The translations under genes were made by a program, and so were the position numbers. Under the pieces are notes generated by a model that saw only the letters and a list, made by a program, of their open reading frames with translations, did not search any database and was not told where the DNA came from. This document shows, one piece after another, positions 37,329-46,835 of a stretch of DNA of 64,000 bases. The stretch comes from Sphingomonas sp. 8AM (GTDB taxonomy: Bacteria; Pseudomonadota; Alphaproteobacteria; Sphingomonadales; Sphingomonadaceae): positions 3,436,759-3,500,758 of the forward strand of contig NZ_LR733844.1 in assembly GCF_902506455.1 (NCBI RefSeq), read 5' to 3'. The number at the start of each line of letters is the position of its first letter. The first letter of the stretch is position 1.

Positions 37329-38900
37329 ATGAAGGCACGTTTGTTCGCTTATGCCGGAGCGCTGGCCATCGGGTGCGCCGCACTCGCCCCCGCCACCGCC
37401 CAGGACGCGCCTGCCGCCACCGCCGAGTCTGCGACGCTCGCGGTGCGCGGAGACACGCCGGGCCCGGTCTACGACAGGCGCATCTTCACCCAGTTCGCCG
37501 AGCATCTTGGCAACGGCGTTTACGGCGGCCTGTGGGTCGGCAACGACCGCAAGATCCCGAACACGCGCGGCTTTCGCAACGACGTCGTCGGCGCGCTGCG
37601 CGACCTCGGCACCCCGGTCATCCGCTGGCCGGGCGGCTGCTTCGCCGACGAATATCACTGGCGCGAGGGGATCGGGCCAAAGAACAAGCGTCCGGTCAAG
37701 ATCAACACCCATTGGGGCGGCGTCACCGAGCCCAACACCGTCGGCACGCACGAGTTCATGGACGTCACCGAGCAGATCGGCGCCGACGTCTATATCTCCG
37801 GCAACGTCGGCAACGGCACGCCGCAGGAAATGGCCGAGTGGGTCGAGTATATGACCTCGCCGGCCGGTTCGCTGGCGGACGAGCGGGCGAAGAACGGCCG
37901 CAAGCAACCGTGGAAGCTGCCCTATTTTGGCATCGGCAACGAGTTGTGGGGCTGCGGCGGCAACATGAAGCCGGAATATGCCGCCGACGTGACGCGCCGC
38001 TACGCCACCTTCGTCAAGGCGCCCGCCAACACCCGGATCGAGAAGATCGCCTCGGGCGCGAACGGCGACGACTATAACTGGACCGAGGTGATGATGCGCG
38101 AGGCGGGCGACAAGCTCGACGGCCTCTCGCTCCATTATTACACCGTCCCCGGCGTCTGGGAGAAGAAGGGCTCGGCGATCGACTTCGACGAACTCGGCTG
38201 GGCGGAAACCCTCGCCAAGACGTGGAAGATGGAAGAGCTGGTCACCAAGCACAGCGCGATCATGGACAAATATGATCCGCAGAAGAAAGTGTATCTGGCG
38301 GTCGACGAATGGGGCACCTGGTACGATCAGGATCCGGGCACGCATCCGGGCTTCCTGCGCCAGCAGAACTCGCTGCGTGACGCGCTGGTCGCCGCGATCA
38401 ACCTCAACATCTTCGCCAAGCACGCCGACCGCGTGAAGATGAGCGCGATTGCGCAGATGGTGAACGTGCTGCAGGCGATGATCCTGACCGATGGCAGCAA
38501 GATGGTGCTGACGCCGACCTATCACGTCTTCAAGATGTACAAGCCGTACATGGACGGCATGGTGCTGCCGATCGACATCAAGTCGCCGTGGTACAACAAG
38601 GACCAGTGGACGATCCCGGCGGTCAGCGCCTCGGCGGTCCGCGACAAGGCCGGGGTGACGCACGTCGCGCTCGCCAACGCCGATCCGAACCGCACGATCA
38701 CCGTCAGCACGACGCTGACCGGGGTGAACGCGTCGCGCGTTGCGGGCACGATCCTGACCGGGCCGAAGGTCAATTCGCTCAACACCTTCGACCAGCCCAA
38801 CGCCGTCGCGCCCGCTGCCTTCAACGGCGCGCAGCTGAACGGCGGGCAGCTCACCGTCACGCTGCCGGCCAAGTCGGTGGTCATGCTGGACCTCAACTGA
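37329..38900 (+). CDS. GH51 alpha-L-arabinofuranosidase, exported
   Basis: 523 residues from ATG 37329 (GGGAGGATAGG upstream) with a signal peptide (to about residue 25, AATAQ-type site). Clan GH-A barrel: acid/base Glu205 in [11 protein letters not shown], nucleophile Glu327 in [11 protein letters not shown], with [15 protein letters not shown] at residues 97-111. A C-terminal beta domain follows (from about 430). It would release arabinose side chains or arabino-oligosaccharide ends in the periplasm. The next gene starts inside its stop codon (TGATG). Confidence 0.94.
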   Translation: MKARLFAYAGALAIGCAALAPATAQDAPAATAESATLAVRGDTPGPVYDRRIFTQFAEHLGNGVYGGLWVGNDRKIPNTRGFRNDVVGALRDLGTPVIRWPGGCFADEYHWREGIGPKNKRPVKINTHWGGVTEPNTVGTHEFMDVTEQIGADVYISGNVGNGTPQEMAEWVEYMTSPAGSLADERAKNGRKQPWKLPYFGIGNELWGCGGNMKPEYAADVTRRYATFVKAPANTRIEKIASGANGDDYNWTEVMMREAGDKLDGLSLHYYTVPGVWEKKGSAIDFDELGWAETLAKTWKMEELVTKHSAIMDKYDPQKKVYLAVDEWGTWYDQDPGTHPGFLRQQNSLRDALVAAINLNIFAKHADRVKMSAIAQMVNVLQAMILTDGSKMVLTPTYHVFKMYKPYMDGMVLPIDIKSPWYNKDQWTIPAVSASAVRDKAGVTHVALANADPNRTITVSTTLTGVNASRVAGTILTGPKVNSLNTFDQPNAVAPAAFNGAQLNGGQLTVTLPAKSVVMLDLN

Positions 38901-39958
38901 TGAGCGATGATCTGGCGCTTCTGTCACGCCGCCTGTTCGTGGCCGGGGGCGCGGCGCTTGCCGCCGCCCCCGCGCTGGCCCGCACCCGCGCGGTGCCGGG
39001 CACCATCGTCAACCCGCTGGTCCGCCAGCGCGCCGACGCGCAGGTGTTCCGCCATACCGACGGCTGGTATTACATGACCGGTTCGGTGCCCGAATATGAC
39101 CGGCTGGTGCTCCGCCGCTCGAAGACGATCGCCGGCCTGTCGACCGCGACCGAAAAGGTGTTGTGGCGGCACGAGAAGACCGGCCCGCTGTCGGGGTTCC
39201 TCTGGGCGCCCGAGCTGCATCTGATCGACGGCAAGTGGATCATGTATTTCGCCGCCGGTCCCAGCGGCGGCGGCGAGGACGTCTTCCGCATCCGCACCCA
39301 TGCGGTTGTCTGCGACAGCGCCGATCCGATGATCGGCGCGTGGACGGCGCTGGGGCAACTCAAGACCGCGTGGGACAGCTTCAACCTCGATTCGACCAGC
39401 TTCGTCCACCGCGGCCAGCGCTATCTCGCCTGGGCGCAGCGCGAGGAGGGGATTGATACCAATTCGAACCTCTATCTCGCCCCGCTCGCCACCCCGCTGA
39501 CCTTCGCGGCAAAGCCGGCGCGGCTGGCGATCCCCGAGCTGCCGTGGGAGATCCGCGGCTTCAAGGTTGCCGAGGCCCCCGCGCTGCTGGCGCGCAACGG
39601 CCGGTTGTTCATGACCTATTCGGCGAGCGCCACCGACGCGCGTTACTGCTTGGGGATGCTCACCGCGCGCGACGACGCCGACATCATGGACCCGGCAGCG
39701 TGGACCAAGTCGCCCGAGCCAGTGATGAAAACTTCGCGCGAGCACAAGATCTTCGGACCCGGCCACAACAGCTTCACCGTCGATGAGCGCGGGCGCGACA
39801 TGATGGTCTTCCATGCGCGTGATTACGAGAAGATCGTCGGCGACCCGCTGTTCGATCCCAACCGCCACACCCGCGTCCAGCCGATCCGCTACAACGCGGC
39901 CGGTGTCCCGCAGTTCGACCCGCCCGTCGCCAACGGCCCGCTGCCGCGCAGGGGATAA
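38900..39958 (+). CDS. GH43-family glycosidase with Tat-like signal
   Basis: 352 residues. N-terminal SRRLFVAGGAALAAAPALA is a Tat-like signal. Five-bladed propeller features follow: NPLVRQRADAQVFRHTDGWYYMTGS with the base Asp47, then GFLWAPELHLIDGKWIMYFA and FKVAEAPALLARNGRLFMTYS, where the Glu is the likely acid. A final FGPGHNSFTVDERG segment closes the propeller. The probable activity is alpha-L-arabinofuranosidase or xylosidase. It is translationally coupled to the GH51 gene. Confidence 0.9.
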   Translation: MSDDLALLSRRLFVAGGAALAAAPALARTRAVPGTIVNPLVRQRADAQVFRHTDGWYYMTGSVPEYDRLVLRRSKTIAGLSTATEKVLWRHEKTGPLSGFLWAPELHLIDGKWIMYFAAGPSGGGEDVFRIRTHAVVCDSADPMIGAWTALGQLKTAWDSFNLDSTSFVHRGQRYLAWAQREEGIDTNSNLYLAPLATPLTFAAKPARLAIPELPWEIRGFKVAEAPALLARNGRLFMTYSASATDARYCLGMLTARDDADIMDPAAWTKSPEPVMKTSREHKIFGPGHNSFTVDERGRDMMVFHARDYEKIVGDPLFDPNRHTRVQPIRYNAAGVPQFDPPVANGPLPRRG

Positions 39959-40001
39959 TCCCGCCACGTGCGGTGCGGTGCATGACGTCGCCACCCCGCC
40001 C

Positions 40002-40076
40002 GTCATTGCGAGCGAAGCGAAGCAATCCAGGGCCGGACCAGGACGCCCTGGATTGCTTCGCTTCGCTCGCAATGAC
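40002..40076 (-). repeat. 75-base palindromic repeat, copy 3
   Basis: Same 75-base length, but the spacer is inverted (GGGCCGGACCAGGACGCCC). The arm triplet is GAA paired with TTC, a compensated change relative to copies 1 and 2. It lies between the two GH43 genes. Confidence 0.93.
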
Positions 40077-40155
40077 GACGCGGCTCCCCCACGATCAAGC
40101 CGGTAGTTGTATGAGTATTGCAGATCATGTCTGCGCACCCGACAGGAGCTTCGCC

Positions 40156-41145
40156 ATGCGCACCATCCTCCGCAGCACGGCCGCGGCGCTCCTGCTCGCC
40201 ACCGCCCCCGCCGCGACCGCGCCGCGCGCGTTGACCGGCGACCCCACCCCCGTCCACGACCCGGCGATCATCGCCGCCGACGGCGTCTATTACCTCTTCG
40301 TCACCGGCCATGTGCGCAGTAGCAACGGGCTGATCCCGCTCCGCACCTCCACCGACCTCAACCACTGGACGCTGCGCGGCGCATCGTTCACCGCGCTCCC
40401 CGCATGGGCGGACAGGCACGTCCCCGGCACTGCCGGCATGTGGGCGCCCGACATCACCAAAGTCGGCGATGAATACCGACTCTATTATTCGCTCTCGACC
40501 TTCGGGAAGAACCGCTCCGCGATCGGCCTCGCCACCGCGCGCCGGCTTGACCCCGCCGCGCCCGCAGCCAACTGGGTCGACAAGGGGCCAGTCGTCGAAT
40601 CCGCTACCGGTGGCGACTATAACGCGATCGACCCGGCCGCCTTCACCGACGCCGATGGCCGGCAATGGCTGGCGTTCGGCAGCTTCTGGAGCGGGATCAA
40701 GCTGATCGCACTGGACCCCGCCACCGGGCTACGGCTGCCGGGCACGCCGATGCACAGCCTCGCCACACGCCCGTCGCCGGGCGCGATCGAGGCGCCGTTC
40801 GTGATCCGCCACGGCCGCTATTATTATCTCTTCGCCTCGTTCGACTTCTGCTGTCGCGGCGCGAGGAGCAGCTACAACACCGTCGTGGGCCGCGCGACCG
40901 CCCCGACCGGTCCCTATCTCGATCGCGCCGGCACGCCGATGCTGAAGGGCGGCGGCACCCCCGTGCTCGCCTCCGGACAGGGCACCGGCAGCCGCTATGT
41001 CGGCCGCGGCCACAATGCGATCCTGCAAGCGGCCGACGGCGATCGCATCGTCTACCATGCCTACGACACGCAACGGAACGGCACCCCGACGCTCCGCATC
41101 CAGCGGCTGCGCTGGGATGCCGAAGGCTGGCCTCACGCGGAGTAG
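40156..41145 (+). CDS. GH43 arabinan endo-1,5-alpha-L-arabinosidase-like protein
   Basis: 329 residues from ATG 40156 (AGGAG upstream); the longer frame reads through repeat copy 3 and is rejected. Signal peptide to about residue 22. PTPVHDPAIIAADGVYYLF carries the base Asp35; MWAPDITKVGDEYRLYYS and GAIEAPFVIRHGRYYYLF carry the other catalytic acids, and SRYVGRGHNAILQ is the late His segment of endo-arabinanases. It would cut the 1,5-arabinan backbone, giving substrate for the GH51 enzyme. Confidence 0.9.
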   Translation: MRTILRSTAAALLLATAPAATAPRALTGDPTPVHDPAIIAADGVYYLFVTGHVRSSNGLIPLRTSTDLNHWTLRGASFTALPAWADRHVPGTAGMWAPDITKVGDEYRLYYSLSTFGKNRSAIGLATARRLDPAAPAANWVDKGPVVESATGGDYNAIDPAAFTDADGRQWLAFGSFWSGIKLIALDPATGLRLPGTPMHSLATRPSPGAIEAPFVIRHGRYYYLFASFDFCCRGARSSYNTVVGRATAPTGPYLDRAGTPMLKGGGTPVLASGQGTGSRYVGRGHNAILQAADGDRIVYHAYDTQRNGTPTLRIQRLRWDAEGWPHAE

Positions 41146-41227
41146 CCGCCGCTCCAGAGTGCGGTCGCTCCGGCCTTGAGCCGGGGCCCCGCTTCGTCTT
41201 CAAGGCGCGACGACGTCAACTTAACCC

Positions 41228-41302
41228 GTCATTGCGAGCGCAGCGAAGCAATCCAGAGCCGGATCAGGACGCCCTGGATTGCGTCACTACGCTCGCAATG
41301 AC
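41228..41302 (-). repeat. 75-base palindromic repeat, copy 4 (degenerate arm)
   Basis: Inverted spacer as in copy 3. The left arm has GCA (GAGCGCAGCGAAGC), but the right arm reads GCGTCACTACGC, so the arms no longer match at several positions. It follows the GH43 arabinanase gene. Confidence 0.9.
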
Positions 41303-41387
41303 GGTTGGTGTGCGCGACCGGTCATCACAATTTGGACGCCTACGGCAGCAAGCGCCGGCCCGGATCACATCTCGGACGATGAAGCGC

Positions 41388-42761
41388 TTAAAAACTCGCC
41401 TCGCCATAAACGCGCGACAAATCTCCGCCCCACGCGCCATGATACAGCTCGAGCAACCGCTCCGCCGGCACCTTCCCCGCGCGGACGATCTCGCGCAGCG
41501 GCTCGAGGAAACCCGTCTCATCCTCGCCCGCCGCGCTGACCCGCGCCCGCGCCTTCAGCCCGCCATGCGCGATGTCGAGTACCGCGGCCGCGATGTCGCG
41601 TAACTGCCCGCCACCGGGAATCGGCGCCGACAGCCCCAGCTTCGGCACCGCGTCGCGCAGCGCCTGCCGCTCGTCGAGCGTCCAGTGCTTGACCAGATCC
41701 CACGCCGCATCCAGCGCGACATTGTCGTAGAGCAGCCCGACCCAGAACGCCGGCAATGCGCAGATCCGGTTCCACGGACCGCCATCCGCGCCACGCATCT
41801 CGAGGAAGGTCTTCAGCCGCACCTCGGGGAAAGCGGTCGACAGATGGTCGTCCCAATCGGTGATCGTCGGCTTCTCGCCCGGCAGTACCGACAGCTCGCC
41901 GCGCAGGAAATCGCGGAAGCTCAAACCCGCCGCATCGATATAGCGCCCGTCGCGGTAGACGAAGTACATCGGCACATCGAGCATATACTCGGCGTAGCGC
42001 TCATAGCCGAAGCCGTCCTCGAACACGAACGGCAGCATCCCCGTCCGCGCCGGGTCGGTGTCCGACCAGATATGGCTGCGGTAGCTCAGGAAGCCGTTCG
42101 GCTTGCCCTCGGTGAACGGCGATGCGGCGAACAGCGCCGTCGCGAGCGGTTGCAACGCCAGCCCGACACGGAACTTCTTCACCATGTCAGCTTCGCTGGC
42201 GTAATCGAGGTTCACCTGGATCGTGCAGGTGCGCAGCATCATGTCGAGCCCCATCGTGCCGACGCGCGGCATGTGGCGCAGCATGATCGCGTAGCGCCCC
42301 TTGGGCATGATCGGCAGCTCGGCGCGCGTCTTGTCGGGCCACATGCCGAGCCCGAGGAAGCCAATTCCCAGCTTCTCGCCCGCCGCCTTCACCTGCGCCA
42401 GATGCCGCCCGGTCTCGGCGCAGGTCTGGTGAAGGTTCTCGAGCGGCGCGCCGGACAGCTCGAATTGTCCGGCGGGTTCGAGGCTGATCGACCCGTCCGC
42501 GCCGCTCAGCGCGATGACGTTGCCGCCTTCCTCGACCGGCCGCCAGCCATGCTGTTCCAGCTCGCCGAGCAATGCGCGGATTCCGCCCGCCTCGTCATAG
42601 GAGGGCGCGTGATGATCGCCGGTGGCATAGACGAACTTTTCGTGCTCGGTGCCGATCCGCCAGCGCTCCGCCGGCTTCTCCCCACTGGCGAAGCGGGCGA
42701 TCAGCTGGTCGCGCGATTCAATGACCGCTGCGCGCGTGTCCGAAACGGTCTTGGTCGTCAT
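41388..42761 (-). CDS. gshA: Glutamate-cysteine ligase, plant/alphaproteobacterial type
   Basis: 457 residues, first step of glutathione synthesis. It is the type shared by alphaproteobacteria and plants: WRIGTEHEKFVY near residue 35, SISLEPAGQFELSGAP, GIGFLGLGMWPDKTR, MGLDMMLRTCTIQVNLDY and FLEMRGADGGPWNRICALPAFWVGLL. These include the ATP-metal Glu residues and the glutamate site. It stands alone; gshB is not in the window. Upstream is a repeat-bearing gap before rsmE. Confidence 0.95.
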   Translation of the reverse strand: MTTKTVSDTRAAVIESRDQLIARFASGEKPAERWRIGTEHEKFVYATGDHHAPSYDEAGGIRALLGELEQHGWRPVEEGGNVIALSGADGSISLEPAGQFELSGAPLENLHQTCAETGRHLAQVKAAGEKLGIGFLGLGMWPDKTRAELPIMPKGRYAIMLRHMPRVGTMGLDMMLRTCTIQVNLDYASEADMVKKFRVGLALQPLATALFAASPFTEGKPNGFLSYRSHIWSDTDPARTGMLPFVFEDGFGYERYAEYMLDVPMYFVYRDGRYIDAAGLSFRDFLRGELSVLPGEKPTITDWDDHLSTAFPEVRLKTFLEMRGADGGPWNRICALPAFWVGLLYDNVALDAAWDLVKHWTLDERQALRDAVPKLGLSAPIPGGGQLRDIAAAVLDIAHGGLKARARVSAAGEDETGFLEPLREIVRAGKVPAERLLELYHGAWGGDLSRVYGEASF

Positions 42762-43128
42762 GGCCGCGCCTTACGCCGCGATGAACCACTGCGCTAGAGC
42801 GGATCGGATTGCGATGCGTAAAGCCGCGTCGCACCTGGGAGGTTGAGGCCAACGGCTCGCGCAGAGCCCGCGGAGGACGCGGAGAGAGCGCCGGTTCCGT
42901 GCACGCCGCCCGCCCCTGCCGCCCCCGTCATTCCGGACTTGATCCGGGGTCCCGCTTTTACCGCGGCGGCGGTAGAAAGCCGAGGATGACTGACTCGATT
43001 TGGCCGCACGCATGACCAAATTGCAAAGTCGTCTGGCCCAAAACGCTGCGGAGGAAGACTAAACGTCGCTGCGCGCCCTGCGTGCTCTGCGCGAACGACG
43101 CTCTTTCCTCCTCGCCGCCGTCGAAACC
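42762..43128. other. Intergenic region between gshA and rsmE
   Basis: 367 bases without a supported gene. It holds a palindromic repeat remnant at about 42927-42962 (GTCATTCCGGACTTGATCC, related to the one at 2273) and must include the gshA promoter, which I could not place. Short frames here (for example on both strands at 42794-43019) are repeat readings. Confidence 0.65.
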
Positions 43129-43872
43129 CTACCAATCCCCCGCCACCGCCATCCACACCGCGACCGCCGCCGCCGCCGCCGTATCGGCGCGCAGGATTCG
43201 CGGGCCCAGCGCCACCCCGACCGCCGCCGGATGCGCGCGGATCGCGGCGCGTTCCTCGTCATCAAATCCGCCCTCCGGCCCGATCAGGATCGCCGCCGGC
43301 CCGCGCCGTTCACGCATCGCCGCCGCTGCCGGCGCGCCGCCCAGCTCGTCCGCGAAGAACAGCGCCCGCCCCGCCGACCAGTCGCGCAACAAGGCGGGCA
43401 ATTTCACCATCTCCGCCACCTCCGGCACCGCGGTGCGCCCGCATTGCTCGGCCGCCTCGATCATGTGCGCGCGCAGCCGCTCGGTGTTCGGCTTGTCGAC
43501 CACCGTCCGCCGCGTCACCACCGGCACCAGCCGCGCGACGCCCAGCTCGCACGCCTTCTCCGCCATCCAGTCGACGCGCCCCTTCTTGAGCGGCGCGGCG
43601 ACCAGCCACAGGTCCGGCACCGCCTCGCGCTCCCGCAACCGCTCCTGCACGTCGAGCGTCAGGTCGCGCTTGCCGACCACGCTCGCCACCGCCAGCCATT
43701 CGCCGCTGGCATCGTCGAACAATTTGACCGGATCGCCCGGCTTGGTCCGCATCACCGACACCAGATAATGCGCCTGCGGTCCCGACAGCGTCAGCGCGCC
43801 GGGCGCGAGCGCCGTCTCGACGAACAGCCGCGGCGTCGACCGCGGCGGCCAGGCGGGCACCGCCCCCATCAT
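43129..43872 (-). CDS. rsmE: 16S rRNA (uracil-1498-N3)-methyltransferase
   Basis: 247 residues. A PUA-like N-terminal domain (PRLFVETALAPGALTLSGPQAHYLVSVMR split over about residues 13-42) is followed by a SPOUT domain with the knot motifs ILIGPEGGFDDEE and LGPRILRADTA. It methylates U1498 of 16S rRNA with SAM. Its start overlaps the stop of the small membrane protein gene. It is the last gene of a three-gene run with that gene and the DUF2147 gene. Confidence 0.94.
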   Translation of the reverse strand: MMGAVPAWPPRSTPRLFVETALAPGALTLSGPQAHYLVSVMRTKPGDPVKLFDDASGEWLAVASVVGKRDLTLDVQERLREREAVPDLWLVAAPLKKGRVDWMAEKACELGVARLVPVVTRRTVVDKPNTERLRAHMIEAAEQCGRTAVPEVAEMVKLPALLRDWSAGRALFFADELGGAPAAAAMRERRGPAAILIGPEGGFDDEERAAIRAHPAAVGVALGPRILRADTAAAAAVAVWMAVAGDW

Positions 43873-44033
43873 TTCTTCCTTCCCCGTCCGATCAACAGGC
43901 GCGCGATCAGGAACAGCAGCGCCCCAGCCAGCGCGACGACCAGCACCACGCCCGTCACCACCCCGGCGACGCGCAGGATGGCATAGAACAGCGCCTCGAA
44001 AAACCGGCCGATCGCGACCGAGAGATGGATCAC
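43869..44033 (-). CDS. Small membrane protein
   Basis: 54 residues from GTG 44033, which overlaps the DUF2147 stop (GTGA). It starts VIHLSVAIGRFFEALFYAI and has one or two membrane helices (about residues 21-46) before a basic end RGRKK. Both ends overlap neighbouring genes, which supports it as real. Function unknown. Confidence 0.7.
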   Translation of the reverse strand: MIHLSVAIGRFFEALFYAILRVAGVVTGVVLVVALAGALLFLIARLLIGRGRKK

Positions 44034-44416
44034 TTCGCCGGGACGCGCGTCCAGCGCTGCTCCTTGCACCCGAAGCCCGCGAACAGGCACCCCTGCGCGA
44101 TCAGCGTGTTGCGCCCGTCGAGCTGCAGCGTCCCGTCGACTTCACGCCCGATGTCCGGCACGAACACCGTCCCCGCCCACGACCCGTCGCCATCGCGCTC
44201 GAAGCCGCGGAACAGCGGCGTGCCAATCAGCCGGTCGGTCCCGCCCGCGGCGGCATCGTCCTTGGCCTTGTCGCTCGCCGACACCACCGTCCCGCACATC
44301 CCCGGCTCGCCGCGGCACGGCGCGACACGAATCCGCACGCTGTCGCCGGCATTGCGCCACGTCCCCGCCAGCGGATCGGTGGCAGCGGCGGCGAGCAGAG
44401 CGAAAAGGGTCAACAT
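44030..44416 (-). CDS. DUF2147 family exported protein
   Basis: 128 residues with a short signal peptide (MLTLFALLAAAATDP). The DUF2147 pattern is visible: LAGTWRNAGDSVRIRVAPC, then GTVVSASDKAK, then GTVFVPDIGREVDGTLQLDG and a final CLFAGFGCKEQRWTRV with Cys residues. Members are periplasmic beta-rich proteins of unknown role. It heads the run toward rsmE and is divergent from ubiA. Confidence 0.83.
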   Translation of the reverse strand: MLTLFALLAAAATDPLAGTWRNAGDSVRIRVAPCRGEPGMCGTVVSASDKAKDDAAAGGTDRLIGTPLFRGFERDGDGSWAGTVFVPDIGREVDGTLQLDGRNTLIAQGCLFAGFGCKEQRWTRVPAK

Positions 44417-44471
44417 ACGCGCGAACCTCGTGGAAAACCGAAGCCTCTATCTAGGGACGCGTTGCGCCGGA

Positions 44472-45425
44472 ATGAACCGCTTCGCGCACGCGTCGGTACA
44501 CGCTATCGCCGCGGGCGTGACCGACATCGTCCCCGATACCCAGCACCGCGGCCTCCTGTCGCTCCTGCCGCCGCGCGCGCGGCTGTTCGCGTCGCTGGCG
44601 CGCTTCGACCGGCCGATCGGCTGGTGGCTGCTGTTCTGGCCCGGCGCATGGGGCGTCGCGCTTGCCGGTGGGGTGGTCGAGCGCTGGCCGCTCCTCCTGT
44701 GGCTCCTCCTCGGCAGCATCGCGATGCGCGGCGCCGGCTGCGTCTACAACGACATCGTCGACCGCGATCTCGACGCCAGCGTCGCGCGCACCCGCACGCG
44801 CCCGCTGGCGAGCGGCGCGGTCTCGGCGAAGGCGGCATGGGTGTTCCTGCTCGCACTCTGCCTGATCGGGCTGGTCGTGCTGCTCCAGCTGCACCTGCCC
44901 GCCGCGATCGTCTCGCTCGCCGCGATCGCGCCGGTCGCCGCCTATCCGTTCATGAAGCGCATCACCTGGTGGCCGCAGGCATGGCTCGGGCTGGTGTTTT
45001 CATGGGCGGCGCTGGTCGGCTGGACCGAGACGTGGGGCGCGCTCACCCTGCCCGGCCTGACGCTCTACGCCGGCACGATCTTCTGGGTGGTCGGCTATGA
45101 CACGATCTATGCGCTGCAGGATCGCGAGGACGACGCGCTGGTCGGCATCCGCTCCTCGGCGCTGGCGCTCGGCCGCCACGTCCGCCCCGGGGTCGGCGCC
45201 TGTTACGCGCTCGCGCTCGCGCTGTGGGCGGCGGCACTGTGGCAGGTCCGCGCCGATCCGCTGATCCTCGCCGCGCTCGCGCCGCTTGCGCTCCACCTGT
45301 TCTGGCAGGTCGCGACGTTGCGCGACGACGACGGCAACGGCGCGCTCCACCGCTTCCGCAGCAACCGCAGCGCCGGGCTGCTGATGTTCCTGGCCTGCGT
45401 CGTCGTCGGCACGCGCATCCAATAA
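44472..45425 (+). CDS. ubiA: 4-hydroxybenzoate polyprenyltransferase
   Basis: 317 residues from ATG 44472; GTG 44517 (VTDIVPDTQHRGL) is an equally good start by comparison with relatives. Both prenyl-diphosphate motifs are present: YNDIVDRDLDASVARTR and YDTIYALQDREDD. Eight or nine membrane helices. It attaches the polyprenyl tail to 4-hydroxybenzoate in ubiquinone synthesis at the inner membrane. The longer upstream frame lies over the DUF2147 gene and is rejected. Confidence 0.93.
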   Translation: MNRFAHASVHAIAAGVTDIVPDTQHRGLLSLLPPRARLFASLARFDRPIGWWLLFWPGAWGVALAGGVVERWPLLLWLLLGSIAMRGAGCVYNDIVDRDLDASVARTRTRPLASGAVSAKAAWVFLLALCLIGLVVLLQLHLPAAIVSLAAIAPVAAYPFMKRITWWPQAWLGLVFSWAALVGWTETWGALTLPGLTLYAGTIFWVVGYDTIYALQDREDDALVGIRSSALALGRHVRPGVGACYALALALWAAALWQVRADPLILAALAPLALHLFWQVATLRDDDGNGALHRFRSNRSAGLLMFLACVVVGTRIQ

Positions 45426-45488
45426 CGCCGTCGCCGCGTTTTCCTCGACGATATGGCAACCGCAACCTTTCGCCCCTAAGTCGGCTTG

Positions 45489-46835
45489 ATGCTCACGCCC
45501 TCCCAAGCGCAGGACCGCGCCCACGACATCGTCCGCCGCGCCACCGCCGCCGGAGCCGACGCCGCCGATGCGGTGTTCGCCGCCAGCGCCTCGACCGAGG
45601 TGTCGGTGCGGCTCGGCAAGCTCGAGGATGTCGGCCGCTCGGAGGGCGAGGATCTCGGCCTGCGCGTCTTCGTCGGCAGCCGCTCGGCGAGCGTCTCCAC
45701 TTCCGATCTGTCGCCCGCGGCGATGGACGCGTTGGTCGAACGCGCGGTGGCGATGGCGCGCGAGGCGCCCGAGGATCGCTGGGCCGGGCTCGCGCCGCAG
45801 GACCGGCTGCTCCACGGCACACCGCCCGCGCTCGACCTTGCCGACCGCCACGCCTGCACCCCCGAGCAGCTCCGCACCGCCGCGCAGCGTGCCGAGGACG
45901 CCGCGCGCGCGGTCGAAGGCGTCACCAACAGCGAAGGCGGCGGCGCGGCGGCGTCCGAAAGCGTCTGGGCGCTCGCCACCAGCCACGGCTTCGCGGGCAG
46001 CTACGCCACCACCGGCTTCAGCGTCTCCGCCAGCGTGATCGCGGGCGAGGGCAGCGCGATGCAGCGCGACTATGCCTTCCACTCCGCCCGCCACCTTGCA
46101 CACCTCGACACCCCCGAGGCGATCGGCCAGCTCGCCGGCGAGCGCGCGGTCGCCCGCCTCGATCCGGGCAATGCGCGCAGCGGGACGATGCCGATCGTCT
46201 TCGATCCGCGCGTCGGCGCCAGCCTGCTCGGGCATCTCAGCGGCGCGATCACCGGCGGCGCGATCACCCGCCGCACCAGCTTCCTGCTCGATTCGCTCGG
46301 CACCGAGGTCTTCGCCCCCGGCGTGACGATCCGCGACGATCCGCACCGCCCGCATGGCCTCCGCTCGCGCCCGTTCGATGGCGAGGGGCTGCCGGTTTCG
46401 CCGGTCGCGATCATCGAGAACGGGATGCTGGAGAGCTGGCTGCTCGACAGCGCCTCCGCCCGGCAATTGGGGCTGGAGCCGACCGGCCACGCCGCGCGCG
46501 GGATCGGCGGTGCGCCGGGCGTGTCGACCAGCAACCTCTATATGGAGCCCGGCAAGGTGCCGGTCGCGACGCTGATCGAGGATATCGAGGACGGCATCTA
46601 CGTCACCGAGCTGATCGGACAGGGCGTCAATCCCGTCACCGGCGATTACAGCCGCGGCGCGGCGGGCTTCGCGATCCGCGGCGGCGAGATCGTCGCGCCG
46701 GTCGCCGGCTTCACGATCGCGGGCAATCTGCTCGCCATGTACCGCGCGCTCACCCCCGCCAACGACCTCGTGTTCCGGCAGGGGGTCAACGTGCCCACGC
46801 TGCGGATCGACGGGATGACGGTCGCGGGTGGCTGA
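45489..46835 (+). CDS. pmbA: TldE/PmbA-type metalloprotease-like protein
   Basis: 448 residues from ATG 45489. The PmbA (TldE) pattern is clear: STEVSVRLGKLEDVGRSEG, DLGLRVFVGSRSASVSTSD, TNSEGGGAAAS, the central MPIVFDPRVGASLLGHLSGAITG, and TELIGQGVNPVTGDYSRGAAG near the end. It lacks the HExxxH motif of TldD, as expected for TldE. The TldD-TldE pair unfolds and cuts peptides such as microcin B17. The tldD gene is not in the window. The next gene overlaps it by 8 bases. Confidence 0.92.
   Translation: MLTPSQAQDRAHDIVRRATAAGADAADAVFAASASTEVSVRLGKLEDVGRSEGEDLGLRVFVGSRSASVSTSDLSPAAMDALVERAVAMAREAPEDRWAGLAPQDRLLHGTPPALDLADRHACTPEQLRTAAQRAEDAARAVEGVTNSEGGGAAASESVWALATSHGFAGSYATTGFSVSASVIAGEGSAMQRDYAFHSARHLAHLDTPEAIGQLAGERAVARLDPGNARSGTMPIVFDPRVGASLLGHLSGAITGGAITRRTSFLLDSLGTEVFAPGVTIRDDPHRPHGLRSRPFDGEGLPVSPVAIIENGMLESWLLDSASARQLGLEPTGHAARGIGGAPGVSTSNLYMEPGKVPVATLIEDIEDGIYVTELIGQGVNPVTGDYSRGAAGFAIRGGEIVAPVAGFTIAGNLLAMYRALTPANDLVFRQGVNVPTLRIDGMTVAGG

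Noticed and set aside
37257..38927. 556-codon frame on the minus strand over the GH51 gene
   Set aside because: Antisense shadow of an intact catalytic gene with biased composition and no motifs.
39973..40155. Extended start of the arabinanase gene (SLRAKRSNP... translation)
   Set aside because: This is translated 75-base repeat, a common annotation artefact; the signal peptide begins at 40156.
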